In this document: positions 17,717 through 26,898 of the stretch, in pieces
Position numbering within the stretch: the first letter of the stretch is position 1
Layout: each line of letters opens with the position of its first letter
DNA from: Marinobacter alexandrii
GTDB taxonomy: Bacteria > Pseudomonadota > Gammaproteobacteria > Pseudomonadales > Oleiphilaceae
Length of the DNA: 64,000 bases
Assembly (NCBI RefSeq): GCF_005871205.1
Contig: NZ_SWKM01000012.1
Coordinates: forward strand, 186,001-250,000
Direction of reading: 5' to 3'
The notes under the pieces: model-generated
What the model saw: only the letters and a program-made list of their open reading frames with translations
What the model was told of the DNA's origin: nothing
Database searches by the model: none
Position numbers and translations under genes: made by a program

Positions 17717-19141
17717 ATGCAGGATTTCCAACCCTTGTCTTCAACCCGTGCCAAGCGACTAAAAATCTGGGGCGCGACTCTGGTCGCCGGTCTGGTGCTC
17801 GCGCTAGGATCCCTGCTGCATCAGGTTCACGCCGAGCAGGAAGCCTCCGGCACCGCCCTGGTGCTGACCATCGACGGCGCCATTGGTCCGGCCACCATGG
17901 ACTACATCACCCGCGGCATCCGGCGCGCAGAAGCCGACGGCACCGTTCTGGTCGTCCTTGAAATGGACACTCCCGGGGGCCTGATGGATTCCATGCGCGA
18001 TATCATCAAAGCCATTCTCGCTTCCGACGTGCCAGTGGCAACCTATGTCTCCCCTCAGGGCGCCCGGGCCGCAAGCGCGGGCACCTATATCCTGTACGCC
18101 AGTCACATTGCCGCCATGGCCCCGGCCACTAACCTCGGTTCGGCGACACCGGTGCAGATGGGTGGCCTGCCGGGCAGTCCCGAGCAGGAACCGGAGCCGG
18201 CTAATGGTGAGCAGGACGACGACGGCAAGCGCCGTGGTAATACCCCCATGGAGCGCAAGGTGCTCGAGGATGCGGTCAGCTACATTCGCGGGCTGGCCGA
18301 GCGCCATGGCCGCAACGCCGACTGGGCCGAGGAAGCCGTGCGTGAAGCGGTAAACCTCAGTGCCAATGCCGCTCTCGAGCAAAACGTGATTGATGTAGTC
18401 GCCCCCAGTCTGGGCGACCTGCTGCGACAAATCGATGGCCGTACGGTGCGCATGGCCCGCGGTGACCTGGTGCTGGAGACAGGGTCTCTGGCTCTGGTGC
18501 GCTCACAACCAGACTGGCGTACCCGGCTCCTGTCTGTCATCACCGACCCCAATGTGGCCTACTTCCTGATGATCATCGGCTTCTACGGCATCATCTTCGA
18601 GCTGGCCAATCCGGGCGCAGTGGTGCCTGGTGTAATCGGTGCCATCAGCTTGATTCTGGCGCTTTTCGCCTTCCAGGTGCTGTCGGTGAACTACGCTGGC
18701 CTGGCGCTGATTCTGCTTGGTTTGGCCTTTATTGTCGGCGAGGCTTTTGTGCCCAGTTTCGGAATCCTGGGCGTGGGCGGCATCGTCGCCTTTGTCACCG
18801 GCTCGGTAATCCTGATGGATGGCTCGCACCGGGACATCTCGCTGCCCACCATTGGCGGCACCGCGGTGGTCGCCGCTGGCTTCATCCTGTGGACGGTGAC
18901 CAAATTTATCGGCCTGCGGCGCAAGGGACCGGTTAGCGGCAGCGAGCTGATGAGCCACGAGCAGGGCCTGGCACTGGACGATTTCGCCCACGACCACGAC
19001 CGATTCAGCGGACATGTGCGCCTGAATGGCGAGCGCTGGAAGGCGGTCAGTTCCGGCCCGGTCAGCGAGGGCGACTCGGTTCGGGTCAAGGCAATGGAAG
19101 GATTGACAGTAACTGTCGAGGTCATGGACGAGAACGGCTGA
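17717..19141 (+). CDS. NfeD1b-type membrane serine protease
   Basis: 474 residues from the ATG at 17717, chosen for GGGGAGG at 17706-17712. After a signal sequence ([17 protein letters not shown]) comes a ClpP-class protease domain with [11 protein letters not shown], the nucleophile Ser in [10 protein letters not shown], and the Lys in [10 protein letters not shown]. Then four membrane helices and a C-terminal NfeD OB-fold domain follow. Such proteases cut the C-termini of partner stomatins. The slipin gene is the next gene, 40 bases on, which fits this partnership. The acidic insert [16 protein letters not shown] is unusual. Confidence 0.92.
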   Translation: MQDFQPLSSTRAKRLKIWGATLVAGLVLALGSLLHQVHAEQEASGTALVLTIDGAIGPATMDYITRGIRRAEADGTVLVVLEMDTPGGLMDSMRDIIKAILASDVPVATYVSPQGARAASAGTYILYASHIAAMAPATNLGSATPVQMGGLPGSPEQEPEPANGEQDDDGKRRGNTPMERKVLEDAVSYIRGLAERHGRNADWAEEAVREAVNLSANAALEQNVIDVVAPSLGDLLRQIDGRTVRMARGDLVLETGSLALVRSQPDWRTRLLSVITDPNVAYFLMIIGFYGIIFELANPGAVVPGVIGAISLILALFAFQVLSVNYAGLALILLGLAFIVGEAFVPSFGILGVGGIVAFVTGSVILMDGSHRDISLPTIGGTAVVAAGFILWTVTKFIGLRRKGPVSGSELMSHEQGLALDDFAHDHDRFSGHVRLNGERWKAVSSGPVSEGDSVRVKAMEGLTVTVEVMDENG

Positions 19142-19181
19142 CCCGGCACAAATAAGCTCACGGCATACTCAAGGAGGCCGT

Positions 19182-19970
19182 ATGATTGGTGAACTGATTC
19201 CCTACCTAGCACCGACTCTTGTGCTGTTGTTGATCCTCGGCTCGGCGATCAAGATCCTGCCGGAATACGAGCGCGGCGTGGTGTTTTTTCTGGGACGTTT
19301 TCAGGGGGTCAAAGGGCCTGGTCTGATCATTGTGATCCCGGGTATCCAACAACTGGTCCGGGTTGATCTCCGGGTCATTGTCCTGGACGTACCCAGCCAG
19401 GACGTGATTTCCCGGGACAATGTCACGGTCCGGGTCAACGCCGTACTCTATTTCCGGGTGGTCGATCCCGAGCGTGCGATCATCCGGGTTGAGGATTTCA
19501 ATTCCGCCACCAGCCAATTGGCCCAGACCACCCTGCGTTCGGTGTTGGGCAAGCACGATCTCGATGAAATGCTGTCGGAACGGGACAAACTGAACTCCGA
19601 CATCCAGGAAATTATCGATGCCCAGACCGAGGAGTGGGGCATCAAGGTTGCCAATGTAGAGATCAAGCACGTGGATCTGAACGAATCCATGATTCGGGCC
19701 ATTGCCCGTCAGGCGGAGGCCGAGCGCGAACGTAGGGCCAAGGTTATTCACGCGGAAGGGGAATTGCAGGCGTCGAAGAAACTGGTAGAGGCGGCCAACG
19801 TGATGTCGGCGAACTCGGGTTCGATGCAGCTCAGGTATATGCAGACATTGGCCGATATGAGCAACACCAATACCTCGACCATCGTCTTCCCGCTGCCGAT
19901 GGAACTGATGACGACGTTTCTGAAGGAGAACGCGCCAGCATCACCTCAAAAACCTGAACCAGAGGTATAA
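19182..19970 (+). CDS. Slipin/stomatin-like SPFH protein
   Basis: 262 residues. A short N-terminal membrane anchor ([17 protein letters not shown]) precedes an SPFH domain ([20 protein letters not shown], region near residues 28-50) and a coiled-coil helix rich in Glu, Arg and Ala ([12 protein letters not shown]). Slipins form membrane microdomain assemblies and are partners of NfeD proteases. RBS AAGGAGG is at 19171-19177. A terminator follows at once. Confidence 0.93.
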   Translation: MIGELIPYLAPTLVLLLILGSAIKILPEYERGVVFFLGRFQGVKGPGLIIVIPGIQQLVRVDLRVIVLDVPSQDVISRDNVTVRVNAVLYFRVVDPERAIIRVEDFNSATSQLAQTTLRSVLGKHDLDEMLSERDKLNSDIQEIIDAQTEEWGIKVANVEIKHVDLNESMIRAIARQAEAERERRAKVIHAEGELQASKKLVEAANVMSANSGSMQLRYMQTLADMSNTNTSTIVFPLPMELMTTFLKENAPASPQKPEPEV

Positions 19971-19996
19971 AAAAAGGCCGGGTTTCCCGGCCTTTT
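19969..19996. terminator. Bidirectional intrinsic terminator
   Basis: GGCCGGG (19976-19982) and CCCGGCC (19986-19992) with a TTT loop are flanked by seven A on the left and four T on the right. It can end the slipin operon on the plus strand and the lipoprotein gene on the minus strand. Confidence 0.85.
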
Positions 19997-20018
19997 CAGC
20001 ATCAGCGTAAGCTGTGCT

Positions 20019-20297
20019 TCACTTCATGCTAGAACGCTCGAGCATACGCTTGGCGCGCTCGTTCGCTTCGTTAGCAGACTTCTGTGCTGCCTTGGCAGCG
20101 GCCAGAGCTTCTTCGGCGGTCTGCTGGGCAGTACGTGCAGAGCTGGCCGCGCTGTTAGCGGTGTTCAGTGCATTCTCTGCAGTTTGCTCTGCTGAATTCG
20201 CAGTTGCATTGGCTTCGTCGATACCTGCCTGGTTAGAGGCACAGCCGGCCGTCAGTACAGTAGCCATTGCAAACCCGGCGATCGTCAGTTTACGCAT
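20019..20297 (-). CDS. Lpp/OprI-like alanine-zipper outer-membrane lipoprotein
   Basis: 92 residues. A type II signal peptide ends in LTAGC, so the mature protein begins with a lipidated Cys. The rest is a regular coiled coil of Ala-rich heptads (NSAEQTAENALNTANSAA), as in the Ala-zipper lipoprotein OprI. It ends in Lys (RSSMK), as Braun lipoprotein does, which allows covalent attachment to peptidoglycan by an L,D-transpeptidase. RBS AAGGGG lies 7 bases before the ATG. Such lipoproteins are usually very abundant. Confidence 0.9.
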   Translation of the reverse strand: MRKLTIAGFAMATVLTAGCASNQAGIDEANATANSAEQTAENALNTANSAASSARTAQQTAEEALAAAKAAQKSANEANERAKRMLERSSMK

Positions 20298-20343
20298 TGT
20301 AAATCCCCTTATTGGTCGAGTTATTTCCTAATATCCGGAAGTC

Positions 20344-20372
20344 AGTTCAGTACATGAACGACTTCCTGTCAA
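20344..20372 (-). promoter_or_regulatory. Candidate promoter of the lipoprotein gene
   Basis: On the minus strand, a perfect -35 TTGACA (20367-20372) is followed after 17 bases by a weak -10 TGAACT (20344-20349), about 45 bases upstream of the start codon. Confidence 0.4.
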
Positions 20373-20501
20373 ACCGGCCCGATAGGCGTTGACTACCGGA
20401 GTCGTGAAACAGTGTAAAACACTCTGAGACAAAATGTTAACTGGGGATACGTATATTTTCGCGGCTTATGACAACAACTTAATGCAGTCGTCAGCAAAAA
20501 G

Positions 20502-21062
20502 TCAGGGAAGGATGCGAATCGGGGTGCCGTTGGTGACCAATTGCCAGATTTCGTCCATTTCCTCATTGGTCACCGCAATGCAGCCGTCAGTCCAGTCCAA
20601 GCCGCGGTAGGCGAACGCCATGTCGTCTGCGTCGTTGGGCAGGCCATGAATCATGATGCTGCCGCCGGGGTTAAGGCCCCAGGAGCGGGCCAGTTCACGG
20701 TCTTGCTGACTGGGATAGGAAATGTGAATGGACTTGTAGAAGTCACTGCTGGCATTGCGCCAGTCCAACGTGTAATCGCCTTCGGGGGTGCGCTCGTCGC
20801 CTTCGTAGAGCTTGTGGCCTTCCGGGTTGTCACCCAGGGAGATGCGATAGCTCTTCACCACCTGGTCATCGTCCATCAGATACAACCGGCGCTCGCTCTT
20901 GCGCACCAGGACCTTGTTGATGTCTACCGAGTCGTGGTCAAACACCTCTGCGCCGGGCATGGTCAGGTCAGCCCGCGCCAGCAGCTCACTGGCAGCACCG
21001 TTAAGGGGGGCGAGTGCGGTGATTGCAAATAGACAGACGGTAATCAGAAAACGGGTCAACAT
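20502..21062 (-). CDS. Small periplasmic L,D-transpeptidase
   Basis: 186 residues. Signal peptide FLITVCLFAITALAPLNGAAS, then a YkuD domain: IMIHGLPND and the Cys motif DWTDGCIAVTNEEMDEIW. It is shorter than ErfK-type enzymes and lacks LysM. It lies just upstream of the lipoprotein gene on the same strand (204 bases), whose product ends in Lys, so a role in anchoring that lipoprotein is plausible but not shown. Confidence 0.92.
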   Translation of the reverse strand: MLTRFLITVCLFAITALAPLNGAASELLARADLTMPGAEVFDHDSVDINKVLVRKSERRLYLMDDDQVVKSYRISLGDNPEGHKLYEGDERTPEGDYTLDWRNASSDFYKSIHISYPSQQDRELARSWGLNPGGSIMIHGLPNDADDMAFAYRGLDWTDGCIAVTNEEMDEIWQLVTNGTPIRILP

Positions 21063-21170
21063 GGCCTTAACTTACCAATGGTTAATGTTCGCGCAGCCAC
21101 TTTTATAACATAGCTCGACGATGGAATGTTGAGGGCTTTTGTTAACTTTTTCAGTTATCTCTTTTCTGGG

Positions 21171-22895
21171 TCAAGTATTTTGTGAACCCTCCATCTTCAG
21201 ACCGACCTTGGTCACCTGGTCGGAATCGGTAGCTCGGGCGACCAGCACCACCGGCCCCAGCATCACCGTGTCACCGACAACCGGGTGGCCCTTGGTGCGC
21301 CTGGCAAAGCACTCTGCCAGGGACAATTCCGGTGGCAGATCGTCGAACTCGATACCGTACACCTGTTCAACATCTCCCAGCAGCGCATCGCCATTGAGCA
21401 CGAAGTCCCCGAAGAAGGCCCGTTCGGCCAGGTATCGGGGCGCGTGGCGGCCACTCAGGACCTTGCTCAGCTCCGGCAGTACGCCTGGCGTGGCGAACAT
21501 AGCCACCATGTCGCCGCTGGAAACTTCCAGGTCGCCCTTGGGCTGCAGGCACACCCGGTTTCGGAACACCCCGGCTACAGTAGTGTTTTCCGGAAATCGC
21601 AGCTGGCTCAGCGGGCGTGGGGTCTCCCAGGACTGGCCGCGCAGGGGGAACAGCATCAGTTCGTGATCGCCGGCGCCCGGGGCGTCCAGCGGCAGGCGCC
21701 GATACGGATCCTCGCCCGATGGGACCTCCAGCCGTAGCTTACGGGCCAGCGGTGCCATGGTAGTGCCCTGAACCACCAGAGACACCAGGACAACGAAGAA
21801 GGCGACGTGAAAGACCAATTGGGCTTCCGGCAGATTGGCGATGATGGGAAACAGCGCCAGCACAATGGGCACCGCACCGCGCAGGCCAACCCAGCTGATA
21901 AAGCCCAGTTCCCGGCGGTTAAAGGCGAATGGCCAGAGCGTTAGCAGCACCGTCAGCGGCCGAATCACAAAGATCAGCGCCAGCGCCAGGATCAGACCGC
22001 CACCCAACAGCGGCAGTAGGTCCGAAGGCGTGACCAGTAACCCCAGCATCAGGAACAGGCACAGCTGTGCCAGCCAGGCGAGGCCATCGTGAACCTGCAG
22101 GATCATGGGCATCATCCGCACGTGGCGGTTGCCGATAAACACTCCGGTCAGATAGATCGCCAGGAAACCGCTACCGCCCAAGGCGTTGGTGGCGGAGAAC
22201 ACCGAGATACCGCCGGCGGCAACCAGCAGCGGATACAGCGATGGCGTCAGCCGGATCCGGTTGGCCAGTTCCACCACCAGGTAGCCGCCCAGAATCCCGG
22301 CCACGCTGCCAATTCCGAATTGCTTGATCAGCATGATCAGCGCCGACCAGGTGGGACTGTCACCGCTGTTGCCGATCAGGGTGACCAGCATCAGGGTCAG
22401 GAAGATGGCCATGGGGTCGTTGCTGCCGGATTCGATTTCCAGGGTTGCGCTGACCCGTTCGTTCAGGTGCAGGCCCCGGCCCTGCAGCAGCGAGAATACG
22501 GCGGCGGCGTCGGTGGAGGAAATGATCGCTCCTACTAAAAGGGCGGTCAGCCATTCCAGGTCAAAGACCCAGCGCGCTACCACAGCGGCGCCGGCTGCGG
22601 TCATGAATACGCCCAAGGTGGCCAATACCAGTGCCGGGCGCAGACCAACCCGGAAGGTTTCGGCCCGGGTGCGCATACCACCATCGAGCAGGATCACCCC
22701 GAGCGCCAGATTGGCAATCAGGAAGGCCAGTTCGAAGTTGTCGAACTGGATACCGCCCGGACCGTCCTCGCCCATCATCATGCCAACCCCGAGGAATATC
22801 AGCAGCACTGGCATGCCCACCCGGCTGGATAACGGGCTGAGCACAATACTGATAACCAGCATCAGGGCGCCAATCAGGGTTAGGGTGGGATCCAT
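21171..22895 (-). CDS. nhaP2: K+/H+ antiporter NhaP2/CvrA type (CPA1)
   Basis: 574 residues. About twelve helices with the CPA1 signature region STDAAAVFSLL and ESGSNDPMAIFLT hold the ion-binding Asp residues. After residue about 400 there is a TrkA_C-like and a CorC/HlyC-like regulatory domain (the tail FDDLPPELSLAEC onward), as in E. coli CvrA/YcgO and Vibrio NhaP2. The family removes K+ in exchange for H+ and protects from hypo-osmotic shock, which suits a salt-tolerant organism with ectoine genes in the same window. Confidence 0.92.
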   Translation of the reverse strand: MDPTLTLIGALMLVISIVLSPLSSRVGMPVLLIFLGVGMMMGEDGPGGIQFDNFELAFLIANLALGVILLDGGMRTRAETFRVGLRPALVLATLGVFMTAAGAAVVARWVFDLEWLTALLVGAIISSTDAAAVFSLLQGRGLHLNERVSATLEIESGSNDPMAIFLTLMLVTLIGNSGDSPTWSALIMLIKQFGIGSVAGILGGYLVVELANRIRLTPSLYPLLVAAGGISVFSATNALGGSGFLAIYLTGVFIGNRHVRMMPMILQVHDGLAWLAQLCLFLMLGLLVTPSDLLPLLGGGLILALALIFVIRPLTVLLTLWPFAFNRRELGFISWVGLRGAVPIVLALFPIIANLPEAQLVFHVAFFVVLVSLVVQGTTMAPLARKLRLEVPSGEDPYRRLPLDAPGAGDHELMLFPLRGQSWETPRPLSQLRFPENTTVAGVFRNRVCLQPKGDLEVSSGDMVAMFATPGVLPELSKVLSGRHAPRYLAERAFFGDFVLNGDALLGDVEQVYGIEFDDLPPELSLAECFARRTKGHPVVGDTVMLGPVVLVARATDSDQVTKVGLKMEGSQNT

Positions 22896-22915
22896 TAATG
22901 CTCCAGCTAGACTGC

Positions 22916-22945
22916 TTGCTCATTGTCGCGCTGACTGCTTATATT
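22916..22945 (+). promoter_or_regulatory. Promoter of tRNA-Gly
   Basis: -35 TTGCTC (22916-22921) and -10 TATATT (22940-22945) are 18 bases apart, about 21 bases before the mature tRNA 5' end. Confidence 0.6.
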
Positions 22946-22966
22946 GCTCACACAGTCACCGCAAAG

Positions 22967-23040
22967 GCGGGTGTAGTTCAATGGCAGAACGGCAGCTTCC
23001 CAAGCTGCATACGAGGGTTCGATTCCCTTCACCCGCTCCA
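22967..23040 (+). tRNA. tRNA-Gly (anticodon CCC)
   Basis: 74 nucleotides, including an encoded 3' CCA. The acceptor arms GCGGGTG and CACCCGC pair, the T arm contains GGTTCGATTCC, and the anticodon stem GCAGC/GCTGC surrounds the loop TTCCCAA. The anticodon CCC is at 22999-23001 and reads GGG. It is very like E. coli glyU. Confidence 0.96.
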
Positions 23041-23070
23041 TTCCTTTCCCAGAGTGTACCCCGAAGCTGT

Positions 23071-24381
23071 CTAGTGTAATTTGAGACGAGGCTGCATCGC
23101 ACGACTGATTTTGTCCATCAGCCAGATAATGCCGGTTCTAATCGGCCCATGCAGGGCAACCTGATGCATGCGATACAGGGATACATAGAATAGTCGGGCG
23201 ACCTTACCCTCAATGTACATGCTGCGCCCGGCCAGGTTGCCCATCAGGTTGCCGACGGTGGTGTAGTGGCTGAAATTGATCAGCGAACCGTGATCGTTGT
23301 AAACGAACGGCACCGCGTCGCCACCGGTAATGCGGTTTCGCAAGGTCTTGAACAGCGCATCAGCTTGCTGGTGCGCGGCCTGGGCCCGGGGCGGCACCGG
23401 CCGGTCGGTATCCGGTTGCGGACACGCGGCACAGTCACCCAGGGCGAAGACACTGTCGTCGCGGGTGGTCTGGAGGGTCTGCTCGACCACCAGTTGGTTG
23501 CTCTTGTTGGCTTCCAGTCCGTCCAGATCGGCCAGAAACGCCGGTGCCTTGATGCCCGCCGCCCAGATGGTCATCTCCGAGGGCAGCTCGGTGCCGTCTT
23601 GCATAACGATGCTGGCATCCCGCACTTCACTGACCGGCTGGCCAGTAAGCACCTTGATGTGCTGATGCTCCAACTCGCGGTTTGCGGCAGCCGACAACCG
23701 GGCAGGCAATGCCGGCAGGATGCGGTCGGCGGCTTCGATCACGGTAATCGAGACGTCGGAGGCTTGCAGGTGGTTCATGCCGTAAACCGGCAATTCCCGG
23801 GACGCCAGGCGTAACTCGGCGGCCAGTTCGACGCCGGTGGCGCCGGCACCAATGATGCTGATATTCAGGGTGTGGTTTTCGCCTTGCAGCGCCTCGTGGT
23901 TCTTGCGCAGGAAAGCGTTGAGCATCAGGTTGTGGAACCGGCGGGCCTGACTGAGGCTGTCCAGGAACAGGCAGTGATCCTGCGCGCCCGGGGTACCAAA
24001 ATCATTGGCGGTACTGCCAACGGCGATGACCAGAGTGTCGTAACGAATGCGTCGCTCCGGCACCACTTCGGCCCCGTCCTGATCGTGAAAGGCGGCAATG
24101 ACCAGTTGTTTGGCCTCACGGTCCAGACCGCTCATGCGGCCGAGCTGGAACTCGTAATGGTGCTTGCGGGCATGGGCCCGGTAATTGATTTCGTTGGCGT
24201 TGGCATCCAGCGAGCCGGAGGCAACTTCGTGCAGCAGTGGTTTCCAGACGTGGGTCAGCCCGGCATCCACCAGGGTGACGCGAGCCTTACGTTTTTTGCC
24301 CAGCTTGTTGCCGAGCCGGGTTGCCAGTTCCAGTCCGCCGGCGCCCCCGCCGACCACCACGATGTGATGAAGGTTTTCCAT
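23071..24381 (-). CDS. ndh: Type II NADH:quinone oxidoreductase
   Basis: 436 residues from the ATG at 24381; the longer reading frame upstream has no family similarity. FAD is bound at VVVGGGAGGLELA (residues 8-20), NADH at IIGAGATGVELAAEL, and the second FAD motif is VFALGDCAA. The C-terminal amphipathic helices bind the membrane. NDH-2 passes electrons from NADH to quinone without pumping protons. The tRNA gene converges on it. Confidence 0.95.
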   Translation of the reverse strand: MENLHHIVVVGGGAGGLELATRLGNKLGKKRKARVTLVDAGLTHVWKPLLHEVASGSLDANANEINYRAHARKHHYEFQLGRMSGLDREAKQLVIAAFHDQDGAEVVPERRIRYDTLVIAVGSTANDFGTPGAQDHCLFLDSLSQARRFHNLMLNAFLRKNHEALQGENHTLNISIIGAGATGVELAAELRLASRELPVYGMNHLQASDVSITVIEAADRILPALPARLSAAANRELEHQHIKVLTGQPVSEVRDASIVMQDGTELPSEMTIWAAGIKAPAFLADLDGLEANKSNQLVVEQTLQTTRDDSVFALGDCAACPQPDTDRPVPPRAQAAHQQADALFKTLRNRITGGDAVPFVYNDHGSLINFSHYTTVGNLMGNLAGRSMYIEGKVARLFYVSLYRMHQVALHGPIRTGIIWLMDKISRAMQPRLKLH

Positions 24382-24558
24382 AACAATCAGCCCCTGAAGT
24401 GAAGAAAGCCAAGCACTCTCCAGGCAAAATGCTTGGCTGTCGTCACTGGGACGGGGCAGTAAATGTAGGGTACTGATGCTGAAAGGAATAGAGTAACGCG
24501 GAGGGCACCCATGGCACAATTGGACGGAAGTGCTATGAGCGCCCGAAGGTGGAGGGTA

Positions 24559-25164
24559 TCAGTGCCGGGTGCGGTAGCTTTCCAGAATACTGGCGACATC
24601 ATCGCCCAGGTCCGACAGCTCATCCGGCGCAAGGTCGCGTTCGGCCATAGAACGGATCGCCACGATCTGGGCCTGCAGCAGACGCGCCAGTCGATGGCAG
24701 TCGGTGGATGCCAGCAATTCGCCACGGGCCTTGGCAGTTTCCAGAGCCGCACACAGGGTCTGCTGGATATTGGCCAGGATCCGGTTGGCCTGCTCAGCCA
24801 GCGCCGGGTGGGTGTTACTGGACTCCAGCAGGGTTTTTACAATCATGCAGGCCCGGGAGGGCTTGGCCAGGGTTTGATTGCCGGTCTGGGCGATACCGCG
24901 CAGGTAAGCCTCCAGACCATCGACGATGGACTCGGCCGGCTCCAGGTAGGTCTTCAGCTCCTGGCTGCCTTGTTCGGCGTACGCTGCCAGGGCTTCGGAA
25001 AATAAGCCATCCTTACTGCCAAACGTTGCGTAGATACTACCCGGGCGCATATCCAGGGCCTGCTCAATCTGCTTCATGGAGCTGCCGTGGTAACCACGCT
25101 CCCAAAATAGGGCAACGGCTTTTGCCAATGCGGTTTGTCGATCGTAGCGGGCGTGCCTGGCCAT
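24559..25164 (-). CDS. TetR-family repressor
   Basis: 201 residues. The HTH is at residues about 25-50 (GSSMKQIEQALDMRPGSIYATFGSKDGLF shortened: the MRPGSIYATFGSKD core). The ligand domain resembles the TetR_C_16/AcrR-like type. It is divergent from the AhpD-like gene, and their shared 124-base spacer holds three copies of a 16-bp operator-like box. It therefore probably represses both genes. The ligand is unknown; neighbours of this kind often sense electrophiles. Confidence 0.92.
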   Translation of the reverse strand: MARHARYDRQTALAKAVALFWERGYHGSSMKQIEQALDMRPGSIYATFGSKDGLFSEALAAYAEQGSQELKTYLEPAESIVDGLEAYLRGIAQTGNQTLAKPSRACMIVKTLLESSNTHPALAEQANRILANIQQTLCAALETAKARGELLASTDCHRLARLLQAQIVAIRSMAERDLAPDELSDLGDDVASILESYRTRH

Positions 25165-25195
25165 AACTTCGGTCCGTTCAGGTAATCCAGTGATG

Positions 25196-25274
25196 TTGAA
25201 TGAATGCTCAAATTATAGCTTGAGCGATCACTCAATAACAGTTAGTGTGTCGGTGTTGTTGAGCAATCACTCAA
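25196..25274. promoter_or_regulatory. Three 16-bp operator-like boxes in the tetR/ahpD-like spacer
   Basis: The boxes are TTGAATGAATGCTCAA (25196-25211), TTGAGCGATCACTCAA (25220-25235) and TTGAGCAATCACTCAA (25259-25274). All share TTGA at the left and CTCAA at the right and are near-palindromic. A minus-strand -10 TATAAT (25212-25217) lies between boxes 1 and 2, so binding would block the regulator's own promoter. Box 3 ends 14 bases before the plus-strand start codon. Confidence 0.8.
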
Positions 25275-25288
25275 ATTAGGAGCCAGAT

Positions 25289-25843
25289 ATGACCGACTTT
25301 ACTCTGCACGATCAAAATTCAGCACCGGAAAAATCCAAGCCGCTGCTGGAAAATTCTCAGAAGGCGTTCGGCATGATTCCGGGGCTGCACGCGGTGATGG
25401 CTGATGCGCCGACCGTTCTTGATGGCTACCAAAAGCTCCACGAACTGGTACTGAATACCAGCTTTGATAACGACGAGACCACCGTGGTGTGGCAAACCAT
25501 CAACGTTGAGCATGCCTGCCATTACTGCGTCCCGGCGCACACCGGCATCGCCAAGAGCATGAAGGTGTCAGATGACATCATCAACGCCCTGCGTGACGAG
25601 ACGCCGCTGCCCAGCGACAAGCTGGAAGCCCTGCGTACCTTCACGTTGGCCGTCGTCCGCAAGCGTGGCGAAGTGAACAGCGAAGACCTCAATGCCTTCT
25701 ATGAAGCCGGTTATGAGCGCAGTCATGTGCTGGAAGTGATTCTGGTGCTGTCGCAAAAGGTGATGAGTAACTACATCAACCACATCGCCGAAACTCCGGT
25801 CGACGAGCCATTCCAGAAGTTCGCCTGGAAAAAAGCCAAGTAA
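25289..25843 (+). CDS. AhpD/carboxymuconolactone decarboxylase-like protein
   Basis: 184 residues. The redox centre is EHACHYCVPAHTG, giving CxxC followed by the conserved His, as in AhpD-like alkylhydroperoxidases. The N-terminal segment FGMIPGLHAVMADAPTVLDGY matches the CMD helix. It probably takes part in peroxide or electrophile defence, using the two Cys as a redox pair. It is controlled by the divergent TetR gene through the three boxes just upstream. Confidence 0.9.
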   Translation: MTDFTLHDQNSAPEKSKPLLENSQKAFGMIPGLHAVMADAPTVLDGYQKLHELVLNTSFDNDETTVVWQTINVEHACHYCVPAHTGIAKSMKVSDDIINALRDETPLPSDKLEALRTFTLAVVRKRGEVNSEDLNAFYEAGYERSHVLEVILVLSQKVMSNYINHIAETPVDEPFQKFAWKKAK

Positions 25844-25860
25844 TTGTCTTGGTGATTACG

Positions 25861-25885
25861 TGGATGCGGGCCTGACCCGCATCCA
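25861..25885. terminator. Hairpin after the AhpD-like gene
   Basis: TGGATGCGGG and CCCGCATCCA form a perfect 10-bp stem with a 5-base loop, 18 bases past the stop codon. There is no T-run of more than three. Confidence 0.55.
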
Positions 25886-26081
25886 TCGATTTACCTCTGC
25901 TCGCTCTCTTTCCTACCTTGTATAACTGTTTGTGCCCTTCAGGCGATGTTTTCTCCGCTCTAATCTTCGTTGGCGTTGCCAAACTTCCTGATCATCACTC
26001 TGAGCGTCGTACTAACCCACGGTCTGCTACTGTTTTAAGAGCCGCCGAATGTTGGCGCTGTCGGAAATCAGTGAGGGCTTG

Positions 26082-26642
26082 ATGAAAATTGCAGTCTATT
26101 GTGGCTCCCGTTCTGGCTCAGACCCGCGATTCGCACGCGCAGCCGAGGATCTGGGTGCCTATTTTGGTAACCACGGCATCGATGTGGTGTTCGGTGGTGG
26201 TCATGTCGGCCTGATGGGGATTGTCGCCGATGCGGTGCTGGCTAACGGGGGCAAGGTCTATGGCGTGATTCCCGAGCATCTGCGAAACCGGGAGCTGGCC
26301 CATGGGGGCCTGACCAAGCTGTTTGTGGTGGCGGACATGCACGAGCGCAAAGCCAAGATGGCGGAGCTGGCGGATGGGTTTGTTGCCTTGCCGGGGGGCA
26401 TTGGCACCCTGGAAGAGATTTTTGAGGCCTGGACCTGGGCGCAACTGGGTTTTCACCACAAGCCCTGTGCCCTCTACAACGTCGATGGCTTCTATGATCC
26501 TTTGTTGGCCATGGTCCAGCGTATGGAGGCCGTCGGCTTTCTGAAGCAGGAATACATCAACATGTTGGTGCTGGCGGACACACCTGAACAGCTGGTGGAC
26601 GGGTTCCGTCGATACCGCCCGCCTCATGAGAAATGGCGCTGA
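26082..26642 (+). CDS. LOG-family nucleotide phosphoribohydrolase
   Basis: 186 residues from the ATG at 26082 (GAGGG 6 bases upstream); an in-frame ATG at 26049 is less likely. The family motif is ALPGGIGTLEEIFEAWTWAQLG, in which PGGxGTxxE is catalytic, and YCGSRSGSDPRF starts the Rossmann-like fold. LOG proteins cleave nucleoside 5'-monophosphates to the base and ribose phosphate, as with cytokinin precursors in plants. In bacteria they recycle nucleotides. The reaction here is inferred. Confidence 0.92.
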   Translation: MKIAVYCGSRSGSDPRFARAAEDLGAYFGNHGIDVVFGGGHVGLMGIVADAVLANGGKVYGVIPEHLRNRELAHGGLTKLFVVADMHERKAKMAELADGFVALPGGIGTLEEIFEAWTWAQLGFHHKPCALYNVDGFYDPLLAMVQRMEAVGFLKQEYINMLVLADTPEQLVDGFRRYRPPHEKWR

Positions 26643-26646
26643 TTCC

Positions 26647-26823
26647 TTATTTGGCTTCGTTACGGGCCTTCTCTAACTGTTCCAGTTTCTCGTGCAGCAG
26701 CGCTTCCAGTTTGATCAGTTTTTCCCGGTTTTTTTCATTGGGCCTGTTGGTGTAAAGGCCGACGTAGGTCTGGGTGACCTCATTCAGGATTGGGTGAAGC
26801 TTTTTGTACTCTTCGTCAGACAT
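26647..26823 (-). CDS. 58-residue acidic/basic helical protein
   Basis: ATG at 26823, stop TAA at 26647-26649, with AGAGGA about 10 bases upstream. The product is strongly charged and predicted to be helical: MSDEEYKKLHPILNE at the start and LEALLHEKLEQLEKAR near the end, which can form a short coiled coil. There is no membrane segment or Cys. It converges on the LOG gene with a 4-base gap. I do not recognise the family; it is likely real because the codon use and ribosome site fit. Confidence 0.65.
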   Translation of the reverse strand: MSDEEYKKLHPILNEVTQTYVGLYTNRPNEKNREKLIKLEALLHEKLEQLEKARNEAK

Positions 26824-26898
26824 GGCCCACGTCCTCTCGTGGCGGAATCGTTATCAGTAACTATGGATCATCCTGGCCATTGATCAAGGCCGGAGCGT

